Made by a program: the position numbers and the translations under genes. Positions 19,393-32,724 of a stretch of 64,000 bases of DNA are shown here, in pieces. The DNA lies in assembly GCF_046480435.1 (NCBI RefSeq), contig NZ_PKGC01000007.1; one strand, written 5' to 3'. Under the pieces are notes generated by a model. It did no database searches. It was not told the origin of the DNA and saw only the letters and a list, made by a program, of their open reading frames with translations. How positions within the stretch are numbered: the first letter of the stretch is position 1; every line of letters starts with the position of its first letter. Origin of the DNA: Limnospira platensis (GTDB taxonomy: Bacteria > Cyanobacteriota > Cyanobacteriia > Cyanobacteriales > Microcoleaceae).

Positions 19393-20691
19393 CTAACTGT
19401 ACTGTTGACCAGATACTGCTTCTGGGTCAAGGTTAAACAGAGTTTGCAGGGTTTGCATAGCCCGGCGGCGGGCTTCAATATCCTGCTGCGATCGCAATTG
19501 TACCATAGGATCATGAAGGATTTTATTGACAATACCCCTAGTCAGGGCTTCAATCACCTCCTGATGCTTTTCCGCAAATTCCGATCCCAAACGAGATAAC
19601 GCTTTTTCCAGTTCCTGTTCTCTAATCCCTTCAATCTTATCGCGCAGACAGTTAATTGTCGGGACTGTTTCCAAACTCCGCCACCAGACATCAAAGGCTT
19701 CCACTTCTTCTTCAAGAAGAACCTCCGCCTCCAGCGCCATTCTCCGGCGGCTTTCATAGTTTTGGGCTACCACCGCCTTTAAGTCATCCACATTAAACGC
19801 CTTAATTCCTGGTAACTCCGTGACATCAGCCGCCACATTGCGAGGAACAGAAATATCAACCAACATTAGAGACTGGTTAGGGGCTAAAGTCTCCTCTAAT
19901 TTAGCTCTATCTAAAATCGGTTCCGTCGCACCTGTGCTAGTAAAGACGATATCGGAATTAGCCACAACAGCCATCATTTCCGACAGAGGACACAAGTTCA
20001 AATCCGCCTCTCTAAATTGACCCGCCAACTCTTGCGATCGCTTTAACGAACGATTTATAATAGAGATGTGGTTAGCCCCCTTAGAGAGCAGATGTTGTAC
20101 CAATAGGCGAGACATTTTACCCGCCCCAACAATAGCCACTCGGTAATCAGACAGATCCTCCACTTTCATCTGCACCAATTCCACAGCCGCAGAACTAATA
20201 GAAACCGCCCCCGTACCAATGCTAGTTTCTGTCCGCACCCGTTTCCCAGCCGTCAAGGCTTGTTTAAATAAACGATTGAGAATGCGCCCTATTCCCTTGT
20301 ATTGCTGACCCAACTTGTGAGTTTGCTTAACTTGGGCGAGGATCTGTCCTTCTCCCAGAACCAAACTATCCAATCCCGCCGCCACTCGCATTAGGTGCAT
20401 AATCGCATCATCATGGAGAAGCGTAAATAGATGGGGACGCAGTTCAGCCAGGGTTAGTTGACTCGACTCCGACAGAAATTGGGTTACTTCCCTAATTCCC
20501 GGTTGAGCCTCAACTGTGACCAAATAGATTTCCAAGCGATTACAGGTACTAAGAATCGCCACCTCTTCCAAATGAGGATAGCTCAACAAACTGGCGATCG
20601 CCCCTTCTATCTGAGGTTCTGGAATACTGAGTTTTTCACGGACGTTAACTGGAGCCGTTTTGTGACTAAGACCTACGACTGCAATATTCAT
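19393..20691 (-). CDS. hemA: Glutamyl-tRNA reductase
   Basis: A 432-residue enzyme that reduces glutamyl-tRNA to glutamate-1-semialdehyde, the first committed step to heme and chlorophyll. The catalytic cysteine is Cys50 in STCNRLEIYL. The NADPH site is IVGAGKMSRL (about 190). The C-terminal dimerisation helices are present. The start matches the family (MNIAVVGLSHKTAPV). The 272 bp between it and valS hold no feature I can support. Confidence 0.97.
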   Translation of the reverse strand: MNIAVVGLSHKTAPVNVREKLSIPEPQIEGAIASLLSYPHLEEVAILSTCNRLEIYLVTVEAQPGIREVTQFLSESSQLTLAELRPHLFTLLHDDAIMHLMRVAAGLDSLVLGEGQILAQVKQTHKLGQQYKGIGRILNRLFKQALTAGKRVRTETSIGTGAVSISSAAVELVQMKVEDLSDYRVAIVGAGKMSRLLVQHLLSKGANHISIINRSLKRSQELAGQFREADLNLCPLSEMMAVVANSDIVFTSTGATEPILDRAKLEETLAPNQSLMLVDISVPRNVAADVTELPGIKAFNVDDLKAVVAQNYESRRRMALEAEVLLEEEVEAFDVWWRSLETVPTINCLRDKIEGIREQELEKALSRLGSEFAEKHQEVIEALTRGIVNKILHDPMVQLRSQQDIEARRRAMQTLQTLFNLDPEAVSGQQYS

Positions 20692-20826
20692 AAAACGGTT
20701 TAGTGTTTCGGTTTTTTTATTAGTGTATGGGATCAGGTCGAAGCCATCTCCGGTGTTTCTGCTGTCAACTCACATCAATTCACCAAAATCTGTGCAATTT
20801 CCCTGATCCCGTTTCCACTGGGGAAA

Positions 20827-21864
20827 CTAGCGAAGCTGAATATTTTTCGGCTTCTCAAACATATGGATAGTATCTACAAAGCGAGCTGTTTTCGACTGAG
20901 ACGAAATTACCAAGCTCTGAGTCCGAGCCCCACCACCGAAGAAGCGAACCCCCTCCATCAGAGTACCAGAAGTAATACCACAGGCAGCAAATAGAACAGT
21001 TCTGCCGTTAGCCAGTTCTTCCGCATTATAGACCTTATCAGGATTTTCAATCCCCATCTCTTTCAAGCGAGCGATGTTGCTTTCCTTGCTTTCCCCGATC
21101 AGACCAGTCTTGACAACTTCTGGGTCATAGATCAATTGTCCTTGGAAGTGACCTCCCAGACAGCGCATAGCCGCAGCCGAAATCACCCCTTCAGGAGCCG
21201 CACCAATACCCATCAGAGCATGAATATTAGTTCCAGAGAAAGCACAGGAGATAGCTGCAGACACATCCCCATCACTAATCAGACGAACCCTAGCACCAGC
21301 TTCCCGAATTTCCTTAATCAGTTCCTTGTGGCGGGGGCGATCCATAACCACAACCACTAATTCCTCAACCGCGCGACCCATGCAGTCCGAGATAATCTGG
21401 AGGTTTTCTGTAGCTGATTTGTTAAGATCAACATGACCACGAGCTACCGGAGGGGCTGCTAGTTTCTTCATGTAGAAATCAGGAGCCGCAAAAAGTCCCC
21501 CCTTCTCAGAAATAGCCAGCACAGCCATCGAGCCATTTTGACCGTAGGCTACCAGGTTAGTTCCTTCGCAGGGGTCAACCGCGATGTCAATTTCTACCAA
21601 TTCTTCTGGGTTACAAAATGCCCCCGCATTTTCCTGGGTGCAGATACCTACCTCTTCACCAATGTAGAGCATAGGAGCCTCATCGCGCTCCCCTTCACCG
21701 ATGACGATACGACCGCGCATATGAATTTGATTCATCCGTTGGCGCATGGCTTCCACAGCCACATGGTCGGCGGTATTTTTTTCGCCTTTACCCATCCATC
21801 GAGCCGAAGCGATCGCCGCTTGCTCGACTACCTCAATAATCTCTAAACCAATAGCGTTATCCAC
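20827..21864 (-). CDS. glpX: Class II fructose-1,6-/sedoheptulose-1,7-bisphosphatase
   Basis: A 345-residue GlpX-type phosphatase. In cyanobacteria this dual-specificity enzyme is the main F/SBPase of the Calvin cycle. Metal-site segments are visible: GEGERDEAPML and DIAVDPCEGTNLVAYG. The segment ACGITSGTLMEGVRFFGGGART is also well conserved. Length and start are standard for the family. It stands alone on the minus strand after hemA, with 135 bp between them. Confidence 0.96.
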   Translation of the reverse strand: MDNAIGLEIIEVVEQAAIASARWMGKGEKNTADHVAVEAMRQRMNQIHMRGRIVIGEGERDEAPMLYIGEEVGICTQENAGAFCNPEELVEIDIAVDPCEGTNLVAYGQNGSMAVLAISEKGGLFAAPDFYMKKLAAPPVARGHVDLNKSATENLQIISDCMGRAVEELVVVVMDRPRHKELIKEIREAGARVRLISDGDVSAAISCAFSGTNIHALMGIGAAPEGVISAAAMRCLGGHFQGQLIYDPEVVKTGLIGESKESNIARLKEMGIENPDKVYNAEELANGRTVLFAACGITSGTLMEGVRFFGGGARTQSLVISSQSKTARFVDTIHMFEKPKNIQLR

Positions 21865-22053
21865 GAGTTTTATCCTCCCAACATCTGAGATTGCCTGATT
21901 GTAAGGGTGGGTTCAGTAAACAGCCTCGATTTGCACGCCCGTTATTCGTGAACCCGTCCCTAAGCACTCCCAGTGTTCAAGTCTATCAGGTTATTGAGAG
22001 CCTATATGCAGGGAATTGAAATCCTCTTAATAATCTTAACAAATCTTGACACT

Positions 22054-22074
22054 CCCCTGCCTAAAGGCGAGGGG
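22054..22074. mobile_element. Hairpin at the right end of an IS200/IS605-type remnant
   Basis: CCCCTGCC / GGC(G)AGGGG forms an 8-bp stem with one bulge and a TAAA loop. It overlaps the end of the tnpB-like frame, as end hairpins of IS200/IS605 elements do. A second, weaker hairpin (AAGCC / GGCTT, near 22860-22880) may mark the other end. Confidence 0.5.
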
Positions 22075-22821
22075 ATTCTTCATTCATAGACCCAACTTGC
22101 TTTGACAGGATTGCTCCAGCCCGAGTAATGGTCGAATCTCCTGAAGCGTTCGGGTATAAGACCCTTCGCGCTTGCCCTAGCGTACACAAGGCTGACTTTG
22201 CTGCGCAACGCTGCGCGAACAGGATGTTGAGCGCAGCACTCCCATCCCGATCCAAGTTTAACCCACATTGACAAACATGAGTTCGAGTGGATAGGGCTTT
22301 TTTGACCACTGCACCACAGTTAGAGCATTCTTGGGAAGTATAAGCCGGGTTAACCGCAACCGTCACCTTGCCAAACTTCACCCCAAAATACTCTAGCTTC
22401 CTGAACTGATACCAACTTGCATCATTAATCGACGGGAATGGTGATTTGATTACGAGTTTCTGATAACTTCCAACCACAAGTTGTGTATTCAACTGAACGG
22501 CTGTTCTTTTTGAACTTGGGAAAACCTTTCTTTCCTCGAATGGCTTTCCGGCAGTTCTCGTAGAACCTCCTTATTGCCGAATATGCTCTTTCAATGGACG
22601 CTTGACAGGCGCTGGAGTTTAAGTTTTTAGCAAAAGGAAATTCATCTCGAGCGTGTTTTGCCCTAGACCATACAAATTATTCTGTCCAATTCCTGAATTA
22701 TCCATCCAGAAACCGATCGCTTTATTTATTGCCGATGAACTGAGCAGTTCGGATCGCCTCATCAATGGTAATGCACGTGATTTGACTTCCCTTTGGCTTT
22801 AAACTCCAGTACAATCATTTA
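22061..22821 (-). pseudogene. Decayed tnpB (IS200/IS605 OrfB-like)
   Basis: The C-terminal 143 codons (22061-22492) are open and carry the TnpB zinc ribbon, CSNCGAVV...HVCQCG, followed by the LDRDGSAALNI segment with the last catalytic aspartate. The N-terminal third is recognisable upstream, from an ATG at 22821 (IVLEFKAKGKSN..., then TIDEAIRTAQFI, then WMDNSGIGQ), but these pieces lie in different frames with in-frame stops between them. At least two frameshifts and an internal loss are needed. No tnpA is present. The element cannot make a full TnpB. Confidence 0.8.
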
Positions 22822-23087
22822 TATGGGACAACACGCCTAAGCATAATAGTATAACATAAAAAGCCGTCCTACAAGGCTTGTTGAGCAAAGCCGAAGCGAC
22901 CGGGCTAGTGACCCAGGATCTTTGGTAAATCACCCTCCGCCGACTCTCCCACCCTTCTGTCCCCCTCAAAAGTTAAATTTTGTTGCATTTGGGCGATCGC
23001 ACCCCCATTCAGGACTGCCCTCGTCACAATTTTGCACTATGGTAATCTAATTAGTGATCAGGAAGTCGTACTAGCCGAGCAGCTTTA

Positions 23088-23417
23088 ATGAGTAGCAACG
23101 TCATTGTCATTCAAGACTCCCAATTTGAAACCGAAGTCCTAGGTAATACTGGACAGCCGACTTTAGCCTACTTCTGGGCTGGCTGGTGTGGCCCTTGTCG
23201 TTTGGTTTCCCCCTCCGTCGAAGCTGTAGCAAATACTTACAGCGATCGCCTAAAAGTAGTTAAACTAGAAATCGACCCCAACCCCCAAGCAGTTAAACTC
23301 TGTCAAGTGGAAGGAGTCCCAGCCTTGAGACTATTTAGGGGCGGAGAAATTATCGCCTCCTTTGAGGGAGCAATTACCAAAGACAAACTAATTGAGTGGA
23401 TTGACCCTCACCTGTAG
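23088..23417 (+). CDS. Thioredoxin-family protein
   Basis: A 109-residue thioredoxin fold with the active site WAGWCGPC (Cys34, Cys37) and the cis-proline segment EGVPALRLF. It should reduce disulfides in the cytosol, as there is no signal peptide. It lies 48 bp before an aminotransferase gene on the same strand and may be co-transcribed. Which of the several cyanobacterial thioredoxin types it is cannot be fixed from sequence alone. Confidence 0.93.
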   Translation: MSSNVIVIQDSQFETEVLGNTGQPTLAYFWAGWCGPCRLVSPSVEAVANTYSDRLKVVKLEIDPNPQAVKLCQVEGVPALRLFRGGEIIASFEGAITKDKLIEWIDPHL

Positions 23418-23465
23418 AATCTGTAAATCTCTTATTGAGTCCCGTTTGCGTCGGAGTTGAATGCT

Positions 23466-24665
23466 ATGCAATTTTCTAAGCGACTAGAACCTCTACGGTC
23501 TAATGTATTTGCTGATATGGATCGAGCCAAAGCCAAAGCATTGGCCGCCGGACAAGATCTGATTGACTTGTCTTTGGGTTCTTCTGATGTACCTGTGGCT
23601 AATCACATTATCGATCGCATTCGGGACTCCCTCGACGATACTACAACCCACGGTTACGCTTTATTCCGCAATACTAAGGATTTTCGAGATGCCGCCGCTC
23701 ACTGGTACACCCAAAAGTATGGCGTGCCAGTTGACCCGGAAACCGAAGTTCTCCAACTCATAGGCTGTCAGGAAGGAACAGGACATCTGCCTTTAGCTAT
23801 TCTTGACCCCGGAGATTTTGCCCTATTACAAGATCCGGGCTATCCTTCCCACGCCGGCGGAGTATATATAGCTGGCGGACAAATTTACCCCATGACCATG
23901 TTGGCTGAAAATGGCTTCCTGCCAAAGTTTGAGGAAATTCCCCAAGCCGTATTGTCTCAAGCCAAAATGATGGTCTTGAGTTATCCCCATAATCCCACAA
24001 CCGCGATCGCTCCCTTATCATTTTTTCAGGAAGCCGTAGCCTTCTGTCAAAAAAATGATCTCGTCCTCGTTCATGATTTCCCCTACGGGGATTTTGTCTT
24101 CCCAGAAGGCAATGCCGTCAATAATGATGCCATTGCCCCCTCTATCTTGCAAGCAGACCCCCAGAAAACCGTCTCCATAGAGTTTTTTACCTTTTCCAAG
24201 TCCTATAATATGGGGGGCTTCCGTATCGGTTTCGCCGTCGGAAATCCTCAATTGATTCTCGCTCTGCGACAGGTCAAGGCGGCGATCGACTTTAATCAGT
24301 ATCGTGGCATTCTTAATGGTGCGATCGCTGCTTTAACCGGCCCTCAAGAATTAATTAGCTACACCGTTGATACCTTCCGAGAGCGGCGCGATGTCTTTGT
24401 TAAAGCCCTCCATGACATCGGTTGGGATGTACCTACCCCCATAGCCACCCTCTACATTTGGGCAAAACTCCCCGAACCCTGGAGTCAAGATTCTATCCGC
24501 TTCTGCGCCCAATTAGTCCAACAAACCGGAGTCGCCGTATCTCCCGGCGTTGGCTTTGGCAAATCCGGCGAAGGATATGTCCGCTTTGCTCTCGTTCATC
24601 CCCCAGAAGTCTTAAAAGTCGCCGTAGACCGGATTGCCCAATTCTTGCAGTCCCACCAGCCCTAA
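23466..24665 (+). CDS. Class I/II PLP-dependent aminotransferase
   Basis: A 399-residue fold-type I aminotransferase. The PLP lysine is in TFSKSYNMGGFRIGF. Upstream are the conserved SYPHNPTTA and DFPYGDFVF segments, and a C-terminal arginine lies in the GYVRFALV segment. It resembles the LL-DAP aminotransferase/AspC-like group but is distinct from dapL at 55.1 kb. The substrate is not certain. The ATG at 23466 is chosen because GGAG ends 9 nt before it. The frame opens at a TTG at 23457 that has no room for a ribosome site. Confidence 0.88.
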   Translation: MQFSKRLEPLRSNVFADMDRAKAKALAAGQDLIDLSLGSSDVPVANHIIDRIRDSLDDTTTHGYALFRNTKDFRDAAAHWYTQKYGVPVDPETEVLQLIGCQEGTGHLPLAILDPGDFALLQDPGYPSHAGGVYIAGGQIYPMTMLAENGFLPKFEEIPQAVLSQAKMMVLSYPHNPTTAIAPLSFFQEAVAFCQKNDLVLVHDFPYGDFVFPEGNAVNNDAIAPSILQADPQKTVSIEFFTFSKSYNMGGFRIGFAVGNPQLILALRQVKAAIDFNQYRGILNGAIAALTGPQELISYTVDTFRERRDVFVKALHDIGWDVPTPIATLYIWAKLPEPWSQDSIRFCAQLVQQTGVAVSPGVGFGKSGEGYVRFALVHPPEVLKVAVDRIAQFLQSHQP

Positions 24666-24700
24666 ACCAGCTAACACCTAACTTACTACAACTAATGATA

Positions 24701-24760
24701 GGGGCCGGTTCTCGACAATTCCCAGCACTACTCTGGGTTTCATCGAGTCCGGCCCCCTTT
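24701..24760 (+). terminator. Three-tier hairpin after the aminotransferase gene
   Basis: Nested perfect inverted repeats: GGGGCCGG (24701-24708) with CCGGCCCC (24749-24756), CTCGA (24711-24715) with TCGAG (24743-24747), and CCCAG (24721-24725) with CTGGG (24733-24737). A short CTTT follows. It lies 36 bp after the stop codon and probably ends the thioredoxin-aminotransferase transcript. Confidence 0.65.
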
Positions 24761-24915
24761 AAATATACCGATCAATCTCTTAAACATCACCCCCAAAAAA
24801 CTGTAATTTTTCGTAGAAATACGGAGTATTTTTAACCATCATCAGACCAATCTTAGACACCATCAAATTTGCCGATAACTTTATATAAAATCACCATAAC
24901 TTTACAGAACCTTTA

Positions 24916-24944
24916 TAGACTTTTCCCAGACCGTCAACTATAAT
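24916..24944 (+). promoter_or_regulatory. Promoter of the PEP-CTERM gene
   Basis: TAGACT (24916-24921), 17 bp, then a consensus TATAAT (24939-24944). This gives a leader of about 200 nt before the ATG at 25158. Apart from this promoter and the hairpin at 24701, the 492-bp gap holds no clear gene. The ribosome site GGAGA stands just before the PEP-CTERM start. Confidence 0.55.
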
Positions 24945-25157
24945 GAACACAGAGTCAAAAAACAGCAGGCGTTAAATTTATGTCTATATTAAAGACTCTG
25001 CGCCCTAACTTAAAAGCGCGAAACCGATGAAAAAAGCGGTGTCATCTACGAAAAACTAATAATAATTAAACAAAATCCCTTTTCAGGTAAAGCTGATTAC
25101 AGCTTCCCCAAAAGGACTAACTCAACCCTCAACTATTAACTTTAGGAGACTTCAATC

Positions 25158-26048
25158 ATGGCTGGACTTATCAACAAATTCTTAGTTAGTGCCTCCCTTG
25201 CCGCCGGTATGACCGCAATAGTCGCCGCTCCTGTCCTAGCCCAAAACTTCAGAATTGAAGGTAACGACTATATCCTCTACGATGCCCGAGACACTACTGG
25301 TGACGGTTTAGTTGACCAAACCTATGCAAACCCTTCTGCAAACATCGACGACATTTTGCGCCAGCTAGACGGAACTCCCGGCGGTAACATTGAATTGTTC
25401 TCCAGCAGTCACATTAATGATCAAAGTATGTATGGGTGGGACTATAACTCATCTTTCTATGGTGGTGCAAGAACCAGCCTGATTGGTGAAGTTAACGGTC
25501 AAACCCTGACTATCAGTAGTCTCAACGCCTTCGACTGGTTCACAACTGCTGATGGTAATTTCACGAACCAATATGGCTCTGACAACTTAGCTAACCGCTG
25601 GTTTGGTGAGTTATTGGACAACTACCAACCTGATTTAGGAAGAATCGGTAGAAGAAATGCCTTTAATTCGTTTTTCGGTATGTATGGTTTTGAACGCGCC
25701 AGCGACCCCAACATCTCCTACATCAACAGTAACAGCAACGGCATTGAAATCGGTTTAGCCGGACATATGGACTTAGGTAATGTCTACGGAAGCTGGTTTG
25801 CAGGTTGGCAGGCTAGTGAAATTCTCAGGTATGAATATAACGGAGTAGTTGATTATCTGTGGAGTTTCAGTGCTACTGCTACTGGACTAACTGAGTACAC
25901 TGATGGAACTTCCCACAACGGCCTTTACAAAGTCTACATTCCTACAGGTAACGTGCCTTCTGTTCCTGAACCTTCCACTATGTTAGGTCTGATGGCTGTT
26001 GGCGGTTTGTTTGCAGCCTCTTCCCGCAAGTCTCGGAAAAATAGCTAA
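25158..26048 (+). CDS. PEP-CTERM sorting-domain exported protein
   Basis: A 296-residue secreted protein. The N-terminus is a Sec signal peptide (about residues 1-29, ending APVLAQ). The C-terminus is a PEP-CTERM tail: VPEPSTM, a hydrophobic segment LGLMAVGGLFAAS, then basic residues RKSRK. Such tails are processed by an exosortase, and the proteins are linked to extracellular polysaccharide or the cell surface. The middle is rich in Asn, Gly, Ser and Tyr and has no enzyme motif I recognise. A strong ribosome site (AGGAGA) precedes the ATG. It has its own promoter and terminator and stands alone. Confidence 0.88.
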   Translation: MAGLINKFLVSASLAAGMTAIVAAPVLAQNFRIEGNDYILYDARDTTGDGLVDQTYANPSANIDDILRQLDGTPGGNIELFSSSHINDQSMYGWDYNSSFYGGARTSLIGEVNGQTLTISSLNAFDWFTTADGNFTNQYGSDNLANRWFGELLDNYQPDLGRIGRRNAFNSFFGMYGFERASDPNISYINSNSNGIEIGLAGHMDLGNVYGSWFAGWQASEILRYEYNGVVDYLWSFSATATGLTEYTDGTSHNGLYKVYIPTGNVPSVPEPSTMLGLMAVGGLFAASSRKSRKNS

Positions 26049-26096
26049 TTAGCTTCCTGTTAGCTACAACTAGCATCCATATCATTATTTACAACC

Positions 26097-26156
26097 AGCC
26101 CGGTGGTAGAGAGTTGACTTCGATCAGAGTCTTTTTCTCTACCACTTGGGCTTTTT
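26097..26156 (+). terminator. Intrinsic terminator of the PEP-CTERM gene
   Basis: AGCCCGGTGGTAGAGA pairs with TCTCTACCACTTGGGCT (one small mismatch zone) and a TTTTT run follows, 48 bp after the stop. It is a strong Rho-independent terminator. The rest of the gap up to the rRNA promoter (26157-26440) has no supportable gene. Confidence 0.8.
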
Positions 26157-26440
26157 ACTTGTCTGTATCCTCGGGAAGTCACTATTCTCGTCTGTCACTA
26201 CCTCCCTCCCTCTCTATATATATGAGTCACCCGTCCAATAATATAGCCCCTGGTTATGTGGCCTATTCGATCCGAGACTATCAGCCAACCAACCAGCCCC
26301 ACGTACCCTTGTCCCTAGTTATCCGCTCCGCCACCTTCAACTATCCCTGATTCCCAAAATTTTTTTTCAGCCCAAACCCTTGTGGTGTAGGGGTTTTCAG
26401 GCATTCGTCAAAAAAAGTCAAAAAAATTTTCCCAAAAGGG

Positions 26441-26469
26441 TTGACAAACCTAGTTAGGTAATATACATT
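26441..26469 (+). promoter_or_regulatory. rRNA operon promoter
   Basis: A consensus -35 TTGACA (26441-26446) with TACATT 17 bp on (26464-26469). An alternative -10, TATACA at 26462, would have a 15-bp spacer. The leader before 16S is about 200 nt. Confidence 0.6.
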
Positions 26470-26676
26470 GGTAAATGCGCTCGAAGGGAAGGCAACGAAC
26501 CGGAACGCGCCCGAACCTAGAAAAACTAATAGTTTGAAAGCTTAATGACCACCCCAGGTCAATGAATTTATCGGCTACTACTCAGGTAACTCTGAGAGTT
26601 AGCCACAGTATAAGCCAGGAGTTCAGAAAAAGCAAGCTGAACTCGTGAAATCCAAAAGTTAGTCGAAAGACTGACA

Positions 26677-28163
<1,487 letters not shown>

Positions 28164-28171
28164 TTTAGGGA

Positions 28172-28233
28172 GACCTACTTCGAGATATCGCGCCTTAACA
28201 ACTATAGCCGTGTCTTGAGGTCATCCTTAGGTC
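28172..28233 (+). other. ITS D1-D1' helix
   Basis: The basal clamp GACCTA (28172-28177) pairs with TAGGTC (28228-28233), enclosing the D1-D1' helix found at the start of cyanobacterial 16S-23S spacers. This region is widely used to tell strains apart. Confidence 0.7.
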
Positions 28234-28278
28234 GGATGGGGCGGTCAGAGAGCTTTCAAACTTTAGGGTTCGTGTTAT

Positions 28279-28352
<74 letters not shown>

Positions 28353-28367
28353 CATCCACCCCAAACT

Positions 28368-28440
28368 GGGGGTATAGCTCAGTTGGTAGAGCGCTGCCTT
28401 TGCACGGCAGAAGTCAGCGGTTCGAGTCCGCTTACCTCCA
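28368..28440 (+). tRNA. trnA: tRNA-Ala (TGC)
   Basis: A 73-nt cloverleaf with acceptor GGGGGTA / TACCTCC, including the G3-U70 pair that marks alanine tRNAs. The anticodon is TGC in CTTTGCACG and the T loop is GTTCGAGTC. CCA is not encoded. It follows tRNA-Ile by 15 nt. Confidence 0.97.
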
Positions 28441-28584
28441 CTCTCCTTTGTGATGGTGCTAGTTGGGGTGAGATGAGATGAGGTTACCTCTGATAGATAA
28501 TTTATCACTGTACAGCTCCTAAATCTTTAGATATTACTCTGAGATTGGATAGCTGGACATCTGTTCCAGTCAGAACCTTGAAAA

Positions 28585-28600
28585 CTGCATAGAGAAAAGC
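28585..28600 (+). other. 5' arm of the 23S precursor processing stem
   Basis: CTGCATAGAGAAAAGC pairs with GCTTTTTCTCTATGCAG at 31535-31551, across the whole 23S gene, with one extra T. Such stems are cut by RNase III to release pre-23S. The match also marks where the 23S unit ends. Confidence 0.7.
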
Positions 28601-28639
28601 ATAATGGTGTAGGAAAACGTCGTAAAGACAATTCCAATG

Positions 28640-31524
<2,885 letters not shown>

Positions 31525-31646
31525 TTTTACACTCGCTTTTTCTCTATGCAGCCTTTAGGGTTTTGCTTATACACTACAATTTAATCTTATTACTCTGCCT
31601 CTTTCTTTCGATTGAGGCTTTGTTTTTTGATAATCTGGTATTCACC

Positions 31647-32198
31647 ATGAGTTCTGAAAGGTCTGAATTATCTGAGTTAGTAGCCCCGGCTTTTCCAAGG
31701 GTTCCTACTTGGTGTCGGGCGATCGCATTAGGGATTGACGGATTTCTAGTGTTGTTGATTACTGGTTTATTAGGGGCTAGTGGCTTAGTCGGATTTTTGA
31801 TATTTATGCTGCTTTGGATAGCCTCACGGGTGTTTGTAGTTTATCGAAACTATGGACAGAGCCTAGGGCGGTGGGCTTTGAATATGAGGGTAATTGATAC
31901 ACGATTCCACCGAACACCGCAACTGTTAGAATTATCTAAGCGTGAGGGTGTCCTAGGGTTTTTTGTGTTCTTGGCTCTAAATGGATTAGGGAATCTGGCT
32001 TTAGGCCATGCGGGTGTTGTGCTGTTACTAGTTCCCCTGATCGCTGATGGTGGAGTGGTGCTGTTTGATCTGAGTCAATATCCGCAAACTTTTCACGATC
32101 GCTTTGGCGAAACTATCGTTATTGGTGTGCAACGAGGCTATTCTTTGGATATTAGAGTCAAAAATTGGATTGACAAAATGCAGCAATACCTGAAATAA
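31647..32198 (+). CDS. RDD-family membrane protein
   Basis: A 183-residue protein. After a short cytosolic start, the RDD pattern appears: Arg-Ala-Ile-Ala-Leu-Gly-Ile-Asp within the first membrane helix (RAIALGIDGFLVLLITGLL). A second helix (FLIFMLLWIASRVFVVY) and a basic loop with RWALNMRVIDTRF follow. RDD proteins are small integral membrane proteins, in some cases ion exchangers; the role here is unknown. The ATG at 31647 is chosen. The frame is open to 31563, but that part would run from just after the 23S end. Confidence 0.82.
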   Translation: MSSERSELSELVAPAFPRVPTWCRAIALGIDGFLVLLITGLLGASGLVGFLIFMLLWIASRVFVVYRNYGQSLGRWALNMRVIDTRFHRTPQLLELSKREGVLGFFVFLALNGLGNLALGHAGVVLLLVPLIADGGVVLFDLSQYPQTFHDRFGETIVIGVQRGYSLDIRVKNWIDKMQQYLK

Positions 32199-32235
32199 TA
32201 GATGATTGTGCTTTATTAAGAAATCTTTTAGGATT

Positions 32236-32424
32236 ATGGCTAAAGGTGTTCGCATTGTAATCACGCTGGAATGCACTGAGTGTCGCACCAATACCGATAA
32301 GCGTTCTAAGGGTGTGTCACGGTATACAACGACCAAAAACCGTCGGAATACAACTGGGAGGATGGAACTCAAAAAATTCTGCACCCACTGTAACAAACAT
32401 ACGGTTCACAAAGAAATCAAATAG
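32236..32424 (+). CDS. rpmG: 50S ribosomal protein L33
   Basis: A 62-residue L33 with a zinc ribbon: CTEC near residue 12 and CTHC near 49. The core TTTKNRRNTTGRMELKKFC is the family signature. It starts the conserved cyanobacterial group rpmG-rpsR-rnb. TAGGA precedes the ATG. Confidence 0.97.
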   Translation: MAKGVRIVITLECTECRTNTDKRSKGVSRYTTTKNRRNTTGRMELKKFCTHCNKHTVHKEIK

Positions 32425-32503
32425 TGCTTTCAGATGACTGGTGGGAGAGTAGTCATCCCCATGAACCTAGAATCATCCATTAAACCAACAGGAGTCAAAG
32501 CCC

Positions 32504-32719
32504 ATGAGCTATTTCCGTCGCCAAGTTTCGCCGATTGATCCGAAAACCCCCATTGATTATAAAAACATCGAGTTGTTGAAAAAGTTTATGACCGAACGGG
32601 GCAAAATTCTACCCCGGCGCATTACCGGTTTAACCTGTAAACAACAACGAGACCTGACAAAAGCGATCAAACGGGCTAGAATTTTAGCCATGCTGCCCTT
32701 TGTCAATAAAGAAGGCTGA
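32504..32719 (+). CDS. rpsR: 30S ribosomal protein S18
   Basis: A 71-residue S18. The core LKKFMTERGKILPRRITGL, the LTCKQQRDLTKAIKRARILAMLPF helix and the basic surface are typical. It lies 79 bp after rpmG, and AACAGGAG stands before the ATG. The next gene begins 5 bp after its stop, so the genes are likely co-transcribed. Confidence 0.98.
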   Translation: MSYFRRQVSPIDPKTPIDYKNIELLKKFMTERGKILPRRITGLTCKQQRDLTKAIKRARILAMLPFVNKEG

Positions 32720-32724
32720 TTGAA

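Noticed and set aside
24980..25030. 16-codon basic frame in the PEP-CTERM leader as a leader peptide
   Set aside because: No convincing ribosome site precedes it and nothing else suggests attenuation.
26114..26350. Open frame of 78 codons after the PEP-CTERM gene
   Set aside because: It starts inside the terminator hairpin, has no ribosome site and has low-complexity, non-protein-like composition.
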